From: Oxalobacteraceae bacterium UBA4003
GTDB taxonomy: Bacteria; Pseudomonadota; Gammaproteobacteria; Burkholderiales; Burkholderiaceae_D
DNA length: 64,000 nucleotides
Direction of reading: 5' to 3'
NCBI GenBank assembly: GCA_002384815.1
Contig: DGBN01000059.1
Location: 1-64,000 of the forward strand
Of the stretch, positions 42,057 to 51,183 are shown in pieces. Position 1 is the stretch's first letter, and each line of letters starts with the position of its first letter. The notes below the pieces were generated by a model that was not told the DNA's origin, searched no databases, and was given only the letters and a program-made list of their open reading frames with translations. Position numbers and translations under genes: made by a program.

Positions 42057-42230
42057 ATGAGTGAAGATAAAAATAGAGCGGATAAAGGAGTCGATGGCGT
42101 AACTGAGCGCATGGAGCACAAGGTGAGCCGTTATAAGCAGCGCGCATTTACCGCAACGTATTTCCATGTTTATTTTTCATCCTGCCCGGCAGCGATGGCA
42201 AGTATCTTTTCAAAAGGAGGGTTGGGCTGA
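42057..42230 (+). CDS. 57-codon ORF coupled to cobU
   Basis: An ATG two bases after the btuD stop opens a frame of 57 codons that ends in TGATG, where its stop overlaps the cobU start by one base. The predicted peptide begins MSEDKNRADKGVDGVTERM, then a more hydrophobic part YFHVYFSSCPAAMASIF. Its last codons contain the AAAGGAGG that serves as the cobU ribosome binding site (42214-42221). No family is recognised. In related loci the cobO adenosyltransferase gene often stands here, and the peptide has no P-loop, so it may be a degraded remnant, a leader for translational coupling, or a small protein. Confidence 0.35.
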   Translation: MSEDKNRADKGVDGVTERMEHKVSRYKQRAFTATYFHVYFSSCPAAMASIFSKGGLG

Positions 42231-42775
42231 TGCGCACCCTGATCATCGGCGGAGCACGCTCCGGTAAAAGTGCTTATGCGGAGCGGCTCGCCGTCGCATC
42301 GAAAAGGCGTATCGTCTACATCGCCACGGCACAGGCCGGCGATGACGAGATGAAAAGCCGCATTGCACATCATCGTGAACGCCGTGATGTCTATTGGACT
42401 ACAGTCGAAGAATCCATCGAACTGGCACGAACGATTGAGAAACATAGCGGGCCGGATACCTTGATTCTTGTCGATTGTCTGACGGTCTGGCTTTCCAATC
42501 TTTTGTTCTCGGAAGTGCGCAGTTATCCTGAAGTGGGGGTTATAGAACCGCCTGCGGTATTCCAGGATCAACGCGCATTATTGTTGCGTACATTGGAACA
42601 TGCCAAAGGCGGCGTGGTTCTTGTATCGAATGAAATCGGGCAGGGCGTGATTCCGCAAGGAGCAATTTCACGCTGGTTCGTTGATGAGTCGGGGCGCTTG
42701 AATCAGGATGTTGCTGCGGCATGCGATCGCGCTGTTCTGATCGTTGCCGGCTTGCCGGTCGTGCTCAAGGGTTGA
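42230..42775 (+). CDS. cobU: Adenosylcobinamide kinase / guanylyltransferase
   Basis: A 181-residue bifunctional enzyme that phosphorylates adenosylcobinamide and adds GMP. Walker A GGARSGKS is at residues 7-14, the guanylylated His lies in RIAHHRERR, and the family motif DCLTVWLSNLL and VSNEIGQGVIP are intact. It has a very strong ribosome binding site inside the preceding small ORF. In the salvage route its product is used by CobS. Confidence 0.95.
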   Translation: MRTLIIGGARSGKSAYAERLAVASKRRIVYIATAQAGDDEMKSRIAHHRERRDVYWTTVEESIELARTIEKHSGPDTLILVDCLTVWLSNLLFSEVRSYPEVGVIEPPAVFQDQRALLLRTLEHAKGGVVLVSNEIGQGVIPQGAISRWFVDESGRLNQDVAAACDRAVLIVAGLPVVLKG

Positions 42776-42793
42776 TGTGGGGTTGATTTGTTA

Positions 42794-43738
42794 ATGGATT
42801 TGTCATTCGCTGCGATTGCGATCATGGTATTGCTGGGTGTGTTGCTCGATATGCGCCTCGGTGAAGCAACACACGGGCATCCGCTGGTCGGTTTTGGCAA
42901 TCTGGCGACCCGTGTCGAAAAAAAGCTCAACGCAGGCAATCATCGTTTTCTGCTCGGTGGCTTTGCATGGATGCTGACAGTGCTGCCCTTGGTAGCCTTG
43001 GCGTGGGGGCTGACATTCTGGCTGGCGCAATTCGATATGCTGATAGCGTTTTCTGTACATGCCTTACTACTTTACTTTTGCCTTGGATTGCGCAGCCTGC
43101 GTGATCACACTTTGCCGATTGCCCGCGCATTAATGGATGACGATTTACCGCAGGCGCGTACCTTGACTGCGCGCATCGTCAGTCGCGATACCGCGCAAGC
43201 CCAAGAATCCGACCTCGCCAAAGCCGGTGTCGAGTCCTTGCTGGAAAATGGCAACGATGCCGTGTTCGGCACCTTTTTCTGGTTTGTAATTGCCGGCGGT
43301 CCGGGTGCGGTGTTATTCCGTTTGGCGAATACGCTGGATGCAATGTGGGGTTATCGCACGCCACGTTTTAGTGACTTTGGCTGTGCCGCTGCGCGCATTG
43401 ATGACGCATTGAATTTTATTCCGGCGCGTTTGACTGCGCTGTCGTATGTACTGCTCGGTAATACAAGCCTTGCATGGCAATGCTGGCGCACCCAGGCAGC
43501 GGCATGGTCCAGCCCGAACGCAGGCCCGGTGATGTCTGCCGGGGCAGGAGCCTTGAATATATCGTTGGGCGGTGCGGCAGTCTACGATGGTGAAGTTGAG
43601 CAGCGTCCGGCGCTCGGTAGCGGTCCGTTCGCAACGGGTAAAGACATTGCACGCGCATGGCGACTGGTGGCGTTGACTACCGCTTTGTGGGTAGCAGTTA
43701 TTTGTTTGATCAGTGTTGCAGGAGTTTTCCATGCTTGA
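42794..43738 (+). CDS. cbiB: Cobinamide-phosphate synthase
   Basis: A 314-residue membrane enzyme that attaches aminopropanol (phosphate) to adenosylcobyric acid. ATG 42794 is taken rather than TTG 42788. Landmarks: DMRLGEATHGHPLVGFG, SRDTAQAQESDLAKAGVESL, NDAVFGTFFWF and the MSAGAGALNISLGG segment. It overlaps the next gene by eight bases. Its presence with cobD and cobQ means the locus can work from cobyric acid, not only cobinamide. Confidence 0.92.
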   Translation: MDLSFAAIAIMVLLGVLLDMRLGEATHGHPLVGFGNLATRVEKKLNAGNHRFLLGGFAWMLTVLPLVALAWGLTFWLAQFDMLIAFSVHALLLYFCLGLRSLRDHTLPIARALMDDDLPQARTLTARIVSRDTAQAQESDLAKAGVESLLENGNDAVFGTFFWFVIAGGPGAVLFRLANTLDAMWGYRTPRFSDFGCAAARIDDALNFIPARLTALSYVLLGNTSLAWQCWRTQAAAWSSPNAGPVMSAGAGALNISLGGAAVYDGEVEQRPALGSGPFATGKDIARAWRLVALTTALWVAVICLISVAGVFHA

Positions 43739-44720
43739 GCATGGCGGCAATCTGCATGATGCAATACGGCGTTATCAGCGTCCGCGTGAAGACTGGCTGG
43801 ATCTGTCCGCCGGTATCAATCCGCAACCGTACCCAATTCCTGCAATAGCGCTTGATGCCTGGCATCGATTGCCGGAACCAAGTACTGCCTTGCTGGACGC
43901 TGCGCAAAGTTATTACGGCGCGCCGCAATTGTTGTCGGTCGCCGGTACGCAGGCTGCGATTCAGGGTCTGCCGCGTTTACGCTCGCGTTCAAGGGTCGTG
44001 GTTGCTGCCTCTTCGTATGCCGAGCATGCATTTCAATGGGGGCAGGCGGGGCATGATGTAATTGAAGTGCCGTACGCACAATTGGCATCGGCCATGGATG
44101 ATTGCGATGTGGTGGTGGTCTGCAATCCGAATAATCCTACTGGCGAATGCATTGCTGCCGAAGTCTTGTTGCGCTGGGCGAAAAAGCTCGCAGCCAAGGG
44201 CGGATGGCTGATTGTTGACGAAGCATTTGGTGATGTCACACCGGAGGCGAGCGTCGCCTCACATACCGGGCAATCTGGTTTGATCGTATTACGCTCGGTC
44301 GGCAAGTTTTTTGGGTTGGCCGGTTTGCGTTTGGGTTTTGTTGCTGCGCATCCTGAATTATTAATGAAGCTTGCTGATGTGCTGGGTCCCTGGACAGTCA
44401 GTGGCCCTGCGCAGCAGATAGGATTATCGGCATTATTGGATCGCGCATGGCAACTCACGATGCGTGAACAATTAAAAAATCAAGGACTACGCTTGCAGCA
44501 ACTGCTTGCTGCATATGGCGTTACATCGACGGGTTGTGCACTGTATCAGTACTGGCAGCATGCACGCCCGGCAGAATTCGCGGAACAGATGGCCTCGCAT
44601 GGCGTCTGGATCAGACATTTTAATCATGGCGTGCGTCTGGGCTTGCCGCCTGATGAAGTGGGCTGGCAGCGCTTGCAGCAAGCATTGGCCGTGTCGATCA
44701 CTTCACAGGATATTGAATGA
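43731..44720 (+). CDS. cobD: L-threonine-O-3-phosphate decarboxylase
   Basis: A 329-residue PLP enzyme of the aminotransferase fold that makes aminopropanol phosphate for the cobalamin side chain. The start is ATG 43731, six bases after AGGAG, overlapping the cbiB end. The N-terminal HGGNLHDAIRRY is typical of CobD; CNPNNPTGE, DEAFGDVTPE and the PLP-binding Lys in SVGKFFGLAGLRLGF are conserved. It overlaps btuF by four bases. Confidence 0.92.
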   Translation: MLEHGGNLHDAIRRYQRPREDWLDLSAGINPQPYPIPAIALDAWHRLPEPSTALLDAAQSYYGAPQLLSVAGTQAAIQGLPRLRSRSRVVVAASSYAEHAFQWGQAGHDVIEVPYAQLASAMDDCDVVVVCNPNNPTGECIAAEVLLRWAKKLAAKGGWLIVDEAFGDVTPEASVASHTGQSGLIVLRSVGKFFGLAGLRLGFVAAHPELLMKLADVLGPWTVSGPAQQIGLSALLDRAWQLTMREQLKNQGLRLQQLLAAYGVTSTGCALYQYWQHARPAEFAEQMASHGVWIRHFNHGVRLGLPPDEVGWQRLQQALAVSITSQDIE

Positions 44721-45625
44721 GTATTCGTTTTATAAAAACTGCGGCACTGGGTTTGATATTGATTGCTGGCGCAGCGAATGCTGCTGTCAGCGTGCAGGAT
44801 GATGGCGGCAATAAAGTGACTTTGGCGCAACCGGCGCAACGCATCGTATCGCTGGCACCACATGCGACTGAATTGATTTTTGCGGCAGGTGGCGGCGACC
44901 GTATTGTTGGGACTGTCGGCTACAGCGATTATCCGGCGGCGGCATTGAAAATTCCACGCGTGGGCAGTCATCAGCAAATCGACGTGGAGCGCATCATCGC
45001 CTTGAAACCTGATTTGCTGGTGGTGTGGTTGCATGGCAATTCGGAGCGTCAGTTGGAAGGCGTGCGCAAACTTGGTATTCCTTTCTTCTTCAGTGATCCG
45101 AAGAAACTGACGGATATTCCGACCAGCATAGAGCGGCTCGGTATCTTGATGGGTACAGAACAAAAAGCGAATAAGGTTGCCATCGCCGAGCGCGCGGAGC
45201 TGGCGCGTCTGGGGGCGCAATATCGTAATCGTCCGATCGTGCGCATTTTTTATCAGGTATGGGGCAAGCCGTTGTACACGCTCAATGGTGGCAATATCAT
45301 GAATGACGTGATTCGCCTGTGTGGCGGTGAAAACGTGTTTGCCAAATTGCCGATTCCTGCGCCGACCGTCAGCGTCGAATCCGTCTTGCTGGAGAATCCG
45401 GAAGTGATGATGACCGGCGATCGGCAGGCAGAAAAATCGGGTGGACTGGAAATGTGGAAGTCTTACCAGAATCTGCTCGCAGTTAAAAACGATAATCTGT
45501 TTTCAGTCGATGCCGATCTGGTAAATCGTGCCGGACCACGCTTGATAGAAGGCGCGACCATGGTCTGCGAAAAACTCGAGCTTGCGCGTAGCCGTCGCAC
45601 TGAAAAATCGTTAGTGCAGCCATGA
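44717..45625 (+). CDS. btuF: Periplasmic corrinoid-binding protein
   Basis: A 302-residue class III substrate-binding protein with signal peptide 1-22 (AGAANAAV). Family segments are RIVSLAPHATELIFAAGGGD, VGTVGYSDYP, RVGSHQQIDVERIIALKPDL and YTLNGGNIMNDVIRLCGGEN. It delivers corrinoid to BtuCD. Its gene is separated from btuCD but remains in the same run of overlapping genes, overlapping both cobD and cobQ by four bases. Confidence 0.92.
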   Translation: MSIRFIKTAALGLILIAGAANAAVSVQDDGGNKVTLAQPAQRIVSLAPHATELIFAAGGGDRIVGTVGYSDYPAAALKIPRVGSHQQIDVERIIALKPDLLVVWLHGNSERQLEGVRKLGIPFFFSDPKKLTDIPTSIERLGILMGTEQKANKVAIAERAELARLGAQYRNRPIVRIFYQVWGKPLYTLNGGNIMNDVIRLCGGENVFAKLPIPAPTVSVESVLLENPEVMMTGDRQAEKSGGLEMWKSYQNLLAVKNDNLFSVDADLVNRAGPRLIEGATMVCEKLELARSRRTEKSLVQP

Positions 45626-47076
45626 AATTTCCTTTCCATACCTTAATGGTGCAAGGCACCACTTCCGACGCCGGTAAAACCACGTTGGTTGCGGCGCTAT
45701 GCCGCTTGCTGGCACAGCAAGGTGTAAAGGTGGTGCCGTTCAAACCGCAGAACATGGCATTGAACAGCGCAGTCACCACCGATGGTGGGGAGATCGGACG
45801 TGCACAGGCATTGCAGGCAGTTGCTGCAGGCCTGCAGCCACACACCGACATGAATCCGATCTTGCTCAAACCATCGAGCGACACCGGCGCGCAAGTAATC
45901 ATTCACGGCAAGGCGTGCAGCGACATGAACGCGCGCGACTATCATGCCTACAAACCGATAGCGATGCAAGCCGTGCTGGAGTCGTATGGTCGCTTGAGTA
46001 CGCAATACGAAACTGTATTGGTGGAAGGCGCGGGCAGTCCGGCTGAAGTGAATCTGCGCGATCGTGATATTGCCAATATGGGTTTTGCCGAGGCTGTCGA
46101 TTGCCCGGTTATTCTGGTTGCGGACATCGATAGGGGTGGTGTGTTCGCACACATCATAGGTACGCTGGCCTGCTTGTCGGAAAGCGAACGCAAGCGCATG
46201 ATAGGTTTTGTCATCAATCGTTTTCGCGGCGATATCAGTTTGCTGGAACCAGGATTGCGCTGGCTGGAAGAACAAACCGGCAAGCCTGTACTGGTGGTTC
46301 TGCCGTATCTGCATGGCTTGTTTCTCGATGCCGAAGATGCAGTGGAACAAACGCAAGCTGTGCGCGGTGCTTTCCGCATAGTTGTGCCGGTACCGCCGCG
46401 CATCAGTAATCACACAGACTTCGATGCGCTGCGTGCGCATCCGGATGTCGATTTGCAATTGATAGGACCCGGGCAACCGATTCCGCCAGCTGATCTGATC
46501 ATCCTGCCGGGTAGCAAAAATACGCGTGGTGATCTGGATTGGTTGATAGTAAATGGCTGGCGTGAGGCATTGATCCGTCATGCACGTTATGGCGGCAAGA
46601 TCATCGGCATCTGCGGTGGCTATCAAATGCTGGGCAAGACGATAAACGACCCGCAAGGGGTAGAAGGCAAGCCGGGTATTTCGCAAGGTCTTGGCTTGCT
46701 GGATATCGCGACCGTGCTGACGCAGGAAAAGCAGCTAGAACAAGTTCACGGTCTTTGCGCGTTTGCTGATGCTGCTGTCAGCGGTTACGAAATCCACATG
46801 GGACTTTCCGAAGGCGCATCTCGCTCACATCCCGCTTTCGTCATAGCCGGCCGGCCGGAAGGTGCGCGTTCTGCAGATGATCAAATTCTCGGCAGTTATC
46901 TGCATGGGATGTTCGATACGCCGTCAGCCTGTTCTGCCCTGTTGCGTTGGGCCGGGCTGGACAGCGACGTCACGGTAGATGCCGCGCGTTTGCGCGAAGC
47001 CAGTCTGGATAGGCTTGCACAGGCAGTACAGCCGCTGCTGGACGCCTTGTGCGCACTGGACGATCCCGGCATCTGA
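45622..47076 (+). CDS. cobQ: Adenosylcobyric acid synthase (glutamine-hydrolysing)
   Basis: A 484-residue amidotransferase that amidates four side chains of the corrin ring. The N-terminal dethiobiotin-synthetase-like ATPase has VQGTTSDAGKTTLVAAL and KPQNMALNS; the C-terminal glutaminase has nucleophile Cys in IGICGGYQMLG and His in GSYLHGMF. It is the last cob gene of the run. With CbiB, CobD, CobU, CobT and CobS it allows rebuilding of cobalamin from late corrinoid precursors. Confidence 0.95.
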   Translation: MKFPFHTLMVQGTTSDAGKTTLVAALCRLLAQQGVKVVPFKPQNMALNSAVTTDGGEIGRAQALQAVAAGLQPHTDMNPILLKPSSDTGAQVIIHGKACSDMNARDYHAYKPIAMQAVLESYGRLSTQYETVLVEGAGSPAEVNLRDRDIANMGFAEAVDCPVILVADIDRGGVFAHIIGTLACLSESERKRMIGFVINRFRGDISLLEPGLRWLEEQTGKPVLVVLPYLHGLFLDAEDAVEQTQAVRGAFRIVVPVPPRISNHTDFDALRAHPDVDLQLIGPGQPIPPADLIILPGSKNTRGDLDWLIVNGWREALIRHARYGGKIIGICGGYQMLGKTINDPQGVEGKPGISQGLGLLDIATVLTQEKQLEQVHGLCAFADAAVSGYEIHMGLSEGASRSHPAFVIAGRPEGARSADDQILGSYLHGMFDTPSACSALLRWAGLDSDVTVDAARLREASLDRLAQAVQPLLDALCALDDPGI

Positions 47077-47262
47077 TCTTCTGCCTCTTATAGGCAAGAT
47101 GAACTTGGCCTTTGACGCGTCTACAACAAGCCTGTTACGAAGACCCCTTGCAGGATTGACCTTGCAATGCAGCATGATATTCTTGTTGCTGAATCAGCAA
47201 GGAGCAAATTGCAGGCTGGTTTTCAAGTACATCGCCAATCACAACGCGAAAAGGGGAATTTC

Positions 47263-47877
47263 ATGCCAGTTATCGTCATCGCCAATCCGAAAGGCGGCGT
47301 GGGAAAGAGTACGTTTGCCACCAATCTTGCCGGCTATTTTGCAGCACAGGGGCACAAGGTCATGCTGGGCGACGTCGATGCCCAGCAATCGTCGCGCTCA
47401 TGGCTGGCATTGCGGCCTGCATCGCTACCGGCTATTCAGGCCTGGGAAATTGAAGATGGCCACGTCGCCAAGCCGCCAAAAGGAACTACCCACATCGTAC
47501 TGGATACGCCGGCCGGTTTTAGCGGCAAACGCTTCGACAAGGTAATGCAGATTGCCGACAAGGTTATTGTACCCTTGCAGCCATCGATCTTCGATATTCT
47601 GGCGACGCAGGAATTTCTGCAGAAGCTGAAGCAAGCCAAAGGTAAATTTGATCTGGGCGTGCTTGGCATGCGCGTCAACATACGCACGCGTGCTGCTGAT
47701 CAGTTAACGCAATATGTGAATGGCCTTGGTATTCCAGTACTCGGTTTTCTGCGCGATACACAGAACTATGTGCAGCTTGCAGCGAACGGTGCGACGCTAT
47801 GGGATGTGGCACCTTCACGCGTAGAAAAAGATCTCGATCAGTGGCAAGAGCTTTTGCAGTGGGTCGAGAAAAAATGA
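47263..47877 (+). CDS. ParA-family ATPase, orphan
   Basis: ATG 47263 follows AAGGGG by seven bases and gives 204 residues. The deviant Walker A motif NPKGGVGKST, the Walker A' GDVDAQQSS and Walker B IVLDTPAGF identify a ParA/MinD-type ATPase. No ParB or centromere-like repeat is nearby, so it is more likely an orphan that positions a cellular cargo than a chromosome partition protein. It overlaps the DinB-like gene by four bases. Confidence 0.82.
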   Translation: MPVIVIANPKGGVGKSTFATNLAGYFAAQGHKVMLGDVDAQQSSRSWLALRPASLPAIQAWEIEDGHVAKPPKGTTHIVLDTPAGFSGKRFDKVMQIADKVIVPLQPSIFDILATQEFLQKLKQAKGKFDLGVLGMRVNIRTRAADQLTQYVNGLGIPVLGFLRDTQNYVQLAANGATLWDVAPSRVEKDLDQWQELLQWVEKK

Positions 47878-48392
47878 TTTCACCCGAATACGCGCAGCAC
47901 CTCGCGCGTTACAACCGCTGGATGAACGACAAGGTGTATGCTGCCAGCGAACAGTTGAACGATGCGGAACGCAAAGCTGATCGTGGTGCGTTTTTCAAAT
48001 CGATACATTCAACCTTGAATCATCTGGTGTGGGGCGATGCGATGTGGCTGGGGCGCTTCACCAAAGGCACGGCGCTGGAAAAAGCGATGCCGACCACGCC
48101 TGGGAATGTCGATGTACATGCTGAATGGGATGCATTGAAAGCTGCGTGGATTGCATTGGATGAAGAGCTGATGGTCTGGGCGGCCAGTTTGAATGCCGCT
48201 TGGCTGGCGGGAGATTTTTCCTGGTATAGCGGCATGACTAAATCTCATCGTAGCGGTCCTGCCTGGCAATCAGTTACGCACATGTTCAATCATCAGACGC
48301 ATCATCGCGGGCAGGTAACGACTCTGCTGTCACAGCAGAAGATAGACTTGGGAGCGACAGATTTAATGATGATGCCGAATCAGAATCCGTAA
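47874..48392 (+). CDS. DinB-family metal-binding helical-bundle protein
   Basis: The 172-residue protein starts at ATG 47874 inside the parA-like stop (ATGA). It has the DinB/YfiT pattern: His in SIHSTLNHLVWGD and the paired His in MFNHQTHHRGQVTTLL, likely ligands of a divalent metal. Members act as thiol-dependent transferases or have unknown roles. It is probably translated together with the ParA-like protein. Confidence 0.82.
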   Translation: MISPEYAQHLARYNRWMNDKVYAASEQLNDAERKADRGAFFKSIHSTLNHLVWGDAMWLGRFTKGTALEKAMPTTPGNVDVHAEWDALKAAWIALDEELMVWAASLNAAWLAGDFSWYSGMTKSHRSGPAWQSVTHMFNHQTHHRGQVTTLLSQQKIDLGATDLMMMPNQNP

Positions 48393-48520
48393 TTATTTTC
48401 TTCGTCATTTGTAGCATCCATCTACTCAAGCATCTTTAACATTCCAAGCTTACGTTGTCATCAAAGTGTCACGCTGTATCCGTAGCATTCATGATTATTC
48501 CTCTTTGAGAAAGAGTCATC

Positions 48521-48898
48521 ATGAGTGCGCATGCGATGCTGGTGGCACAGAATTCAAGACGAGAAGAACAACGTTATGTATTTCGTCGTCGTGGTTTGAT
48601 AACGACCGACGGGGAGACGATACGGATACGCACTGTGGATGTGTCTGCGCATGGCCTGGCGGTAATGAGTCCATCGCCGATCAAGGCTGGGAAAATGTGC
48701 TCCGTTGTGCTGGACGCTGTCGTCGGTGCGCGCATCGTGCAGCTGCAATTTTCCGGCAAGGCGATTTATTGCATATTGGCTGGTACCGAAGGTTTTCGTA
48801 CCAGTTTTTATATCGATGGGAATGTGGAGGCGCACAAGCAGCAATTGCAAAATATTATTGCAACGTGCTTATCCGTATCCCTGACTTCGGAAAATTAA
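48521..48898 (+). CDS. PilZ-domain protein
   Basis: A 125-residue single-domain protein. RREEQRYVFRR carries the RxxxR motif and TVDVSAHGLAVMS the DxSxxG motif, which together bind cyclic di-GMP in PilZ domains. There is no enzymatic output domain, so it would act by contacting another protein. It stands alone; the GGDEF-EAL protein at 6126 is the only c-di-GMP enzyme in the window. Confidence 0.75.
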   Translation: MSAHAMLVAQNSRREEQRYVFRRRGLITTDGETIRIRTVDVSAHGLAVMSPSPIKAGKMCSVVLDAVVGARIVQLQFSGKAIYCILAGTEGFRTSFYIDGNVEAHKQQLQNIIATCLSVSLTSEN

Positions 48899-48924
48899 AA
48901 ACGAAGCAGGGGTGGAATGAGGAA

Positions 48925-49764
48925 TCAGATTTCCAGATTATCGATCAGGCGCGTGGCACCCAATTTTGCAGCGGCGAGTACCACCAGTTTTTCACCTTGT
49001 GCCATATCGCCGGCTGATGGCGGTTGCAGGTTGGCGCGTTTGCGGATCGAGATGTAGTCCGGCTTCCAGCCCCGGCTGCTCATCTCTGACATCGCCTGGC
49101 GTTCCAGTTGAAAAATATCCAGATGTCCGCTACGCACTTCATTGGCGACTGCATTCAGGTTGCGAAATAGGGTTGGTGCTTCTGCACGTTCTTCCGCCGA
49201 CAAATACATATTGCGTGACGACAGCGCCAGACCATCTTCTGCTCGAAATGTTTCTGCCGCGATGATTTCAGTCGGCAATGCAAACTGCTTGGACATATTG
49301 CGCACGATCATCAACTGTTGATAATCCTTTTTGCCGAATACAGCGACGCTAGGTTGTACGCAGGAAAACAGCTTCAGCACAATTGTGGTTACGCCACTGA
49401 AAAAGCCGGGACGGAATTCGCCTTCCAGTGTATTGCCCAGATCGTTGGGCGGCTGCACGCGGAATTCCTGCGGTTCCGGATACAGATCTTTTTCCGTAGG
49501 TGCGAACAGGATGTAGACGCCTTCTTTTTCCAGCTTTTCTACGTCGGCCTGAAACGTGCGCGGATAGCGATCGAAATCTTCGTTGGGCCCAAACTGCAGG
49601 CGATTGACAAAGATCGATGCAACGACCGGATCGCCATGCTTGCGCGCCAGACGCATCAAGGACAAATGACCGTCATGTAAATTGCCCATGGTCGGGACGA
49701 ATGCAGTGCGTAACTGGCCACGCAAATGATCGCGCAATTCTTCGATGCAGGAAATGATCTTCAT
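48925..49764 (-). CDS. panC: Pantothenate synthetase
   Basis: A 279-residue enzyme that joins pantoate and beta-alanine with ATP to make pantothenate, the coenzyme A precursor. The nucleotidyl-transferase motif PTMGNLHDGHLSL and the second motif GLALSSRNMYLS are intact; FGKKDYQQLMIVRNM is also typical. panB or panD is not adjacent; scpA lies upstream on the same strand. Confidence 0.96.
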   Translation of the reverse strand: MKIISCIEELRDHLRGQLRTAFVPTMGNLHDGHLSLMRLARKHGDPVVASIFVNRLQFGPNEDFDRYPRTFQADVEKLEKEGVYILFAPTEKDLYPEPQEFRVQPPNDLGNTLEGEFRPGFFSGVTTIVLKLFSCVQPSVAVFGKKDYQQLMIVRNMSKQFALPTEIIAAETFRAEDGLALSSRNMYLSAEERAEAPTLFRNLNAVANEVRSGHLDIFQLERQAMSEMSSRGWKPDYISIRKRANLQPPSAGDMAQGEKLVVLAAAKLGATRLIDNLEI

Positions 49765-49861
49765 AAAGCTGTCTTGGTAAGGGTTCGTTGCGCGTTAGTA
49801 CACGGCACAAAACGAAGTGATGAAATATCTGTATGAATGGAAAGCAAGGACAGGAAAACAG

Positions 49862-50740
49862 TTAGCTAGGCGCGTAGGCCAGGCGAACATAAATCGGTGC
49901 GAAGGGTTCGGCCTGCGTGATCTCGATCAGGGTCTCCTTTGCCAGTTCCAGCAGTGCGACGAAGTTGACAACTACGACAGGCACACCGCGTGATGGGTCG
50001 AACAGGTCGGCGAACTCGACAAATTTGGTGGATTGCAAACGACGCAGGATAGACGTCATGTGTTCACGCACTGACAATTCTTCGCGGCTGATCATGTGAT
50101 GCGCAGTTAACTTTGCGCGCTTGATCAGGTCGGCCCAGGCAGCTTGCAGATCGACGACTTCAACTTCCGGCCAGCGCGTGACCACGCTTTGCTCGATGTA
50201 AATTTGCGTACGCACATAATCGCGACCTAGTTGCGGCAAGGTGTCGATTTTCTGCGAAGCGAGTTTCATTTGTTCATACTCGAGCAGACGGCGCACCAGT
50301 TCGGCACGCGGATCGCCTGCTTCTTCACCGGTATCGGCCTTGCGCACCGGCAGCAGCATGCGCGATTTGATCTCGATAAGCATCGCAGCCATCAACAGGT
50401 ATTCAGCCGCCAGTTCAAGATTGTGTAAACGGATCTGATCGACATATTGCAGATACTGCTTCGTCACCTGCGCCATCGGAATGTCGAGGATGTTGAAGTT
50501 TTGTTTGCGGATCAGATAGAGTAGCAGGTCGAGCGGACCTTCGAATGCTTCGAGGAAGACTTCCAGTGCATCCGGCGGAATATACAAATCCGTCGGCATG
50601 CGGAACAGCGGTTCGCCGTACAGGCGCGCATATGCGACGCCATCGATGACGTCCGGGGTGGTATCCGGCCTGCCATCAACCACAAGATCGGGCGCACTAG
50701 AAGGCAGATGCGCCAGCATTGTGTTCGGCCCCTTGCTCAT
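49862..50740 (-). CDS. scpA: Segregation and condensation protein A
   Basis: A 292-residue kleisin subunit that works with SMC and ScpB in chromosome compaction. The N-terminal SMC-binding part has FEGPLDLLLYLIRKQNFNILDIPM and YLLMAAMLIEIKSRMLLP; the C-terminal winged-helix region ends FAPIYVRLAY. The first 50 residues are a variable extension. Its ATG directly follows the stop of the DUF3460 gene without a gap. Confidence 0.93.
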   Translation of the reverse strand: MSKGPNTMLAHLPSSAPDLVVDGRPDTTPDVIDGVAYARLYGEPLFRMPTDLYIPPDALEVFLEAFEGPLDLLLYLIRKQNFNILDIPMAQVTKQYLQYVDQIRLHNLELAAEYLLMAAMLIEIKSRMLLPVRKADTGEEAGDPRAELVRRLLEYEQMKLASQKIDTLPQLGRDYVRTQIYIEQSVVTRWPEVEVVDLQAAWADLIKRAKLTAHHMISREELSVREHMTSILRRLQSTKFVEFADLFDPSRGVPVVVVNFVALLELAKETLIEITQAEPFAPIYVRLAYAPS

Positions 50741-50953
50741 TTATCGGACTTTGTTTTGATACGGGTAAGCTTGTTGATCGACGTGCGAAGCCTGATTGCG
50801 GGCTTGCTGTTCCAGGTCGATAGGGCTTTTATCCCACAGCAATGCGCGACCGGCGAGCTGGGATGCTTCCAGGTTCGGATTTTTTACTTTCAGCGAGTCG
50901 ATGAATTGAGTGATCTCGGACTGATAATTGGCGTGCTGTTTGCTGAGTTTCAT
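50741..50953 (-). CDS. DUF3460 family small protein
   Basis: A 70-residue soluble protein with the DUF3460 features YQSEITQFIDSLKVKNPNLE and GRALLWDKSPIDLE. The family is found mainly in betaproteobacteria, typically beside scpA, as here. Function is unknown; gapless linkage to scpA suggests co-translation. Confidence 0.85.
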   Translation of the reverse strand: MKLSKQHANYQSEITQFIDSLKVKNPNLEASQLAGRALLWDKSPIDLEQQARNQASHVDQQAYPYQNKVR

Positions 50954-51183
50954 GAGTAAATTGGCAACGAGGTGGAATCAACGGCTATTTTACCCTGTCT
51001 TTTGCCCGTTTTTGATCGGCTTTGCCGGATGAGTGGCTGGATGTTCTATAAGGATACAATCCATGCTGTTAATTCAGCTATGTATGAATGAGCGGGATAA
51101 AACTGCCGTCTGGGCAATTGCCTTGTGCCGACGTTGCAAAACGAATGTTCGGCAGCCAGATGTCGCTTTTAAATGGAAACTAT

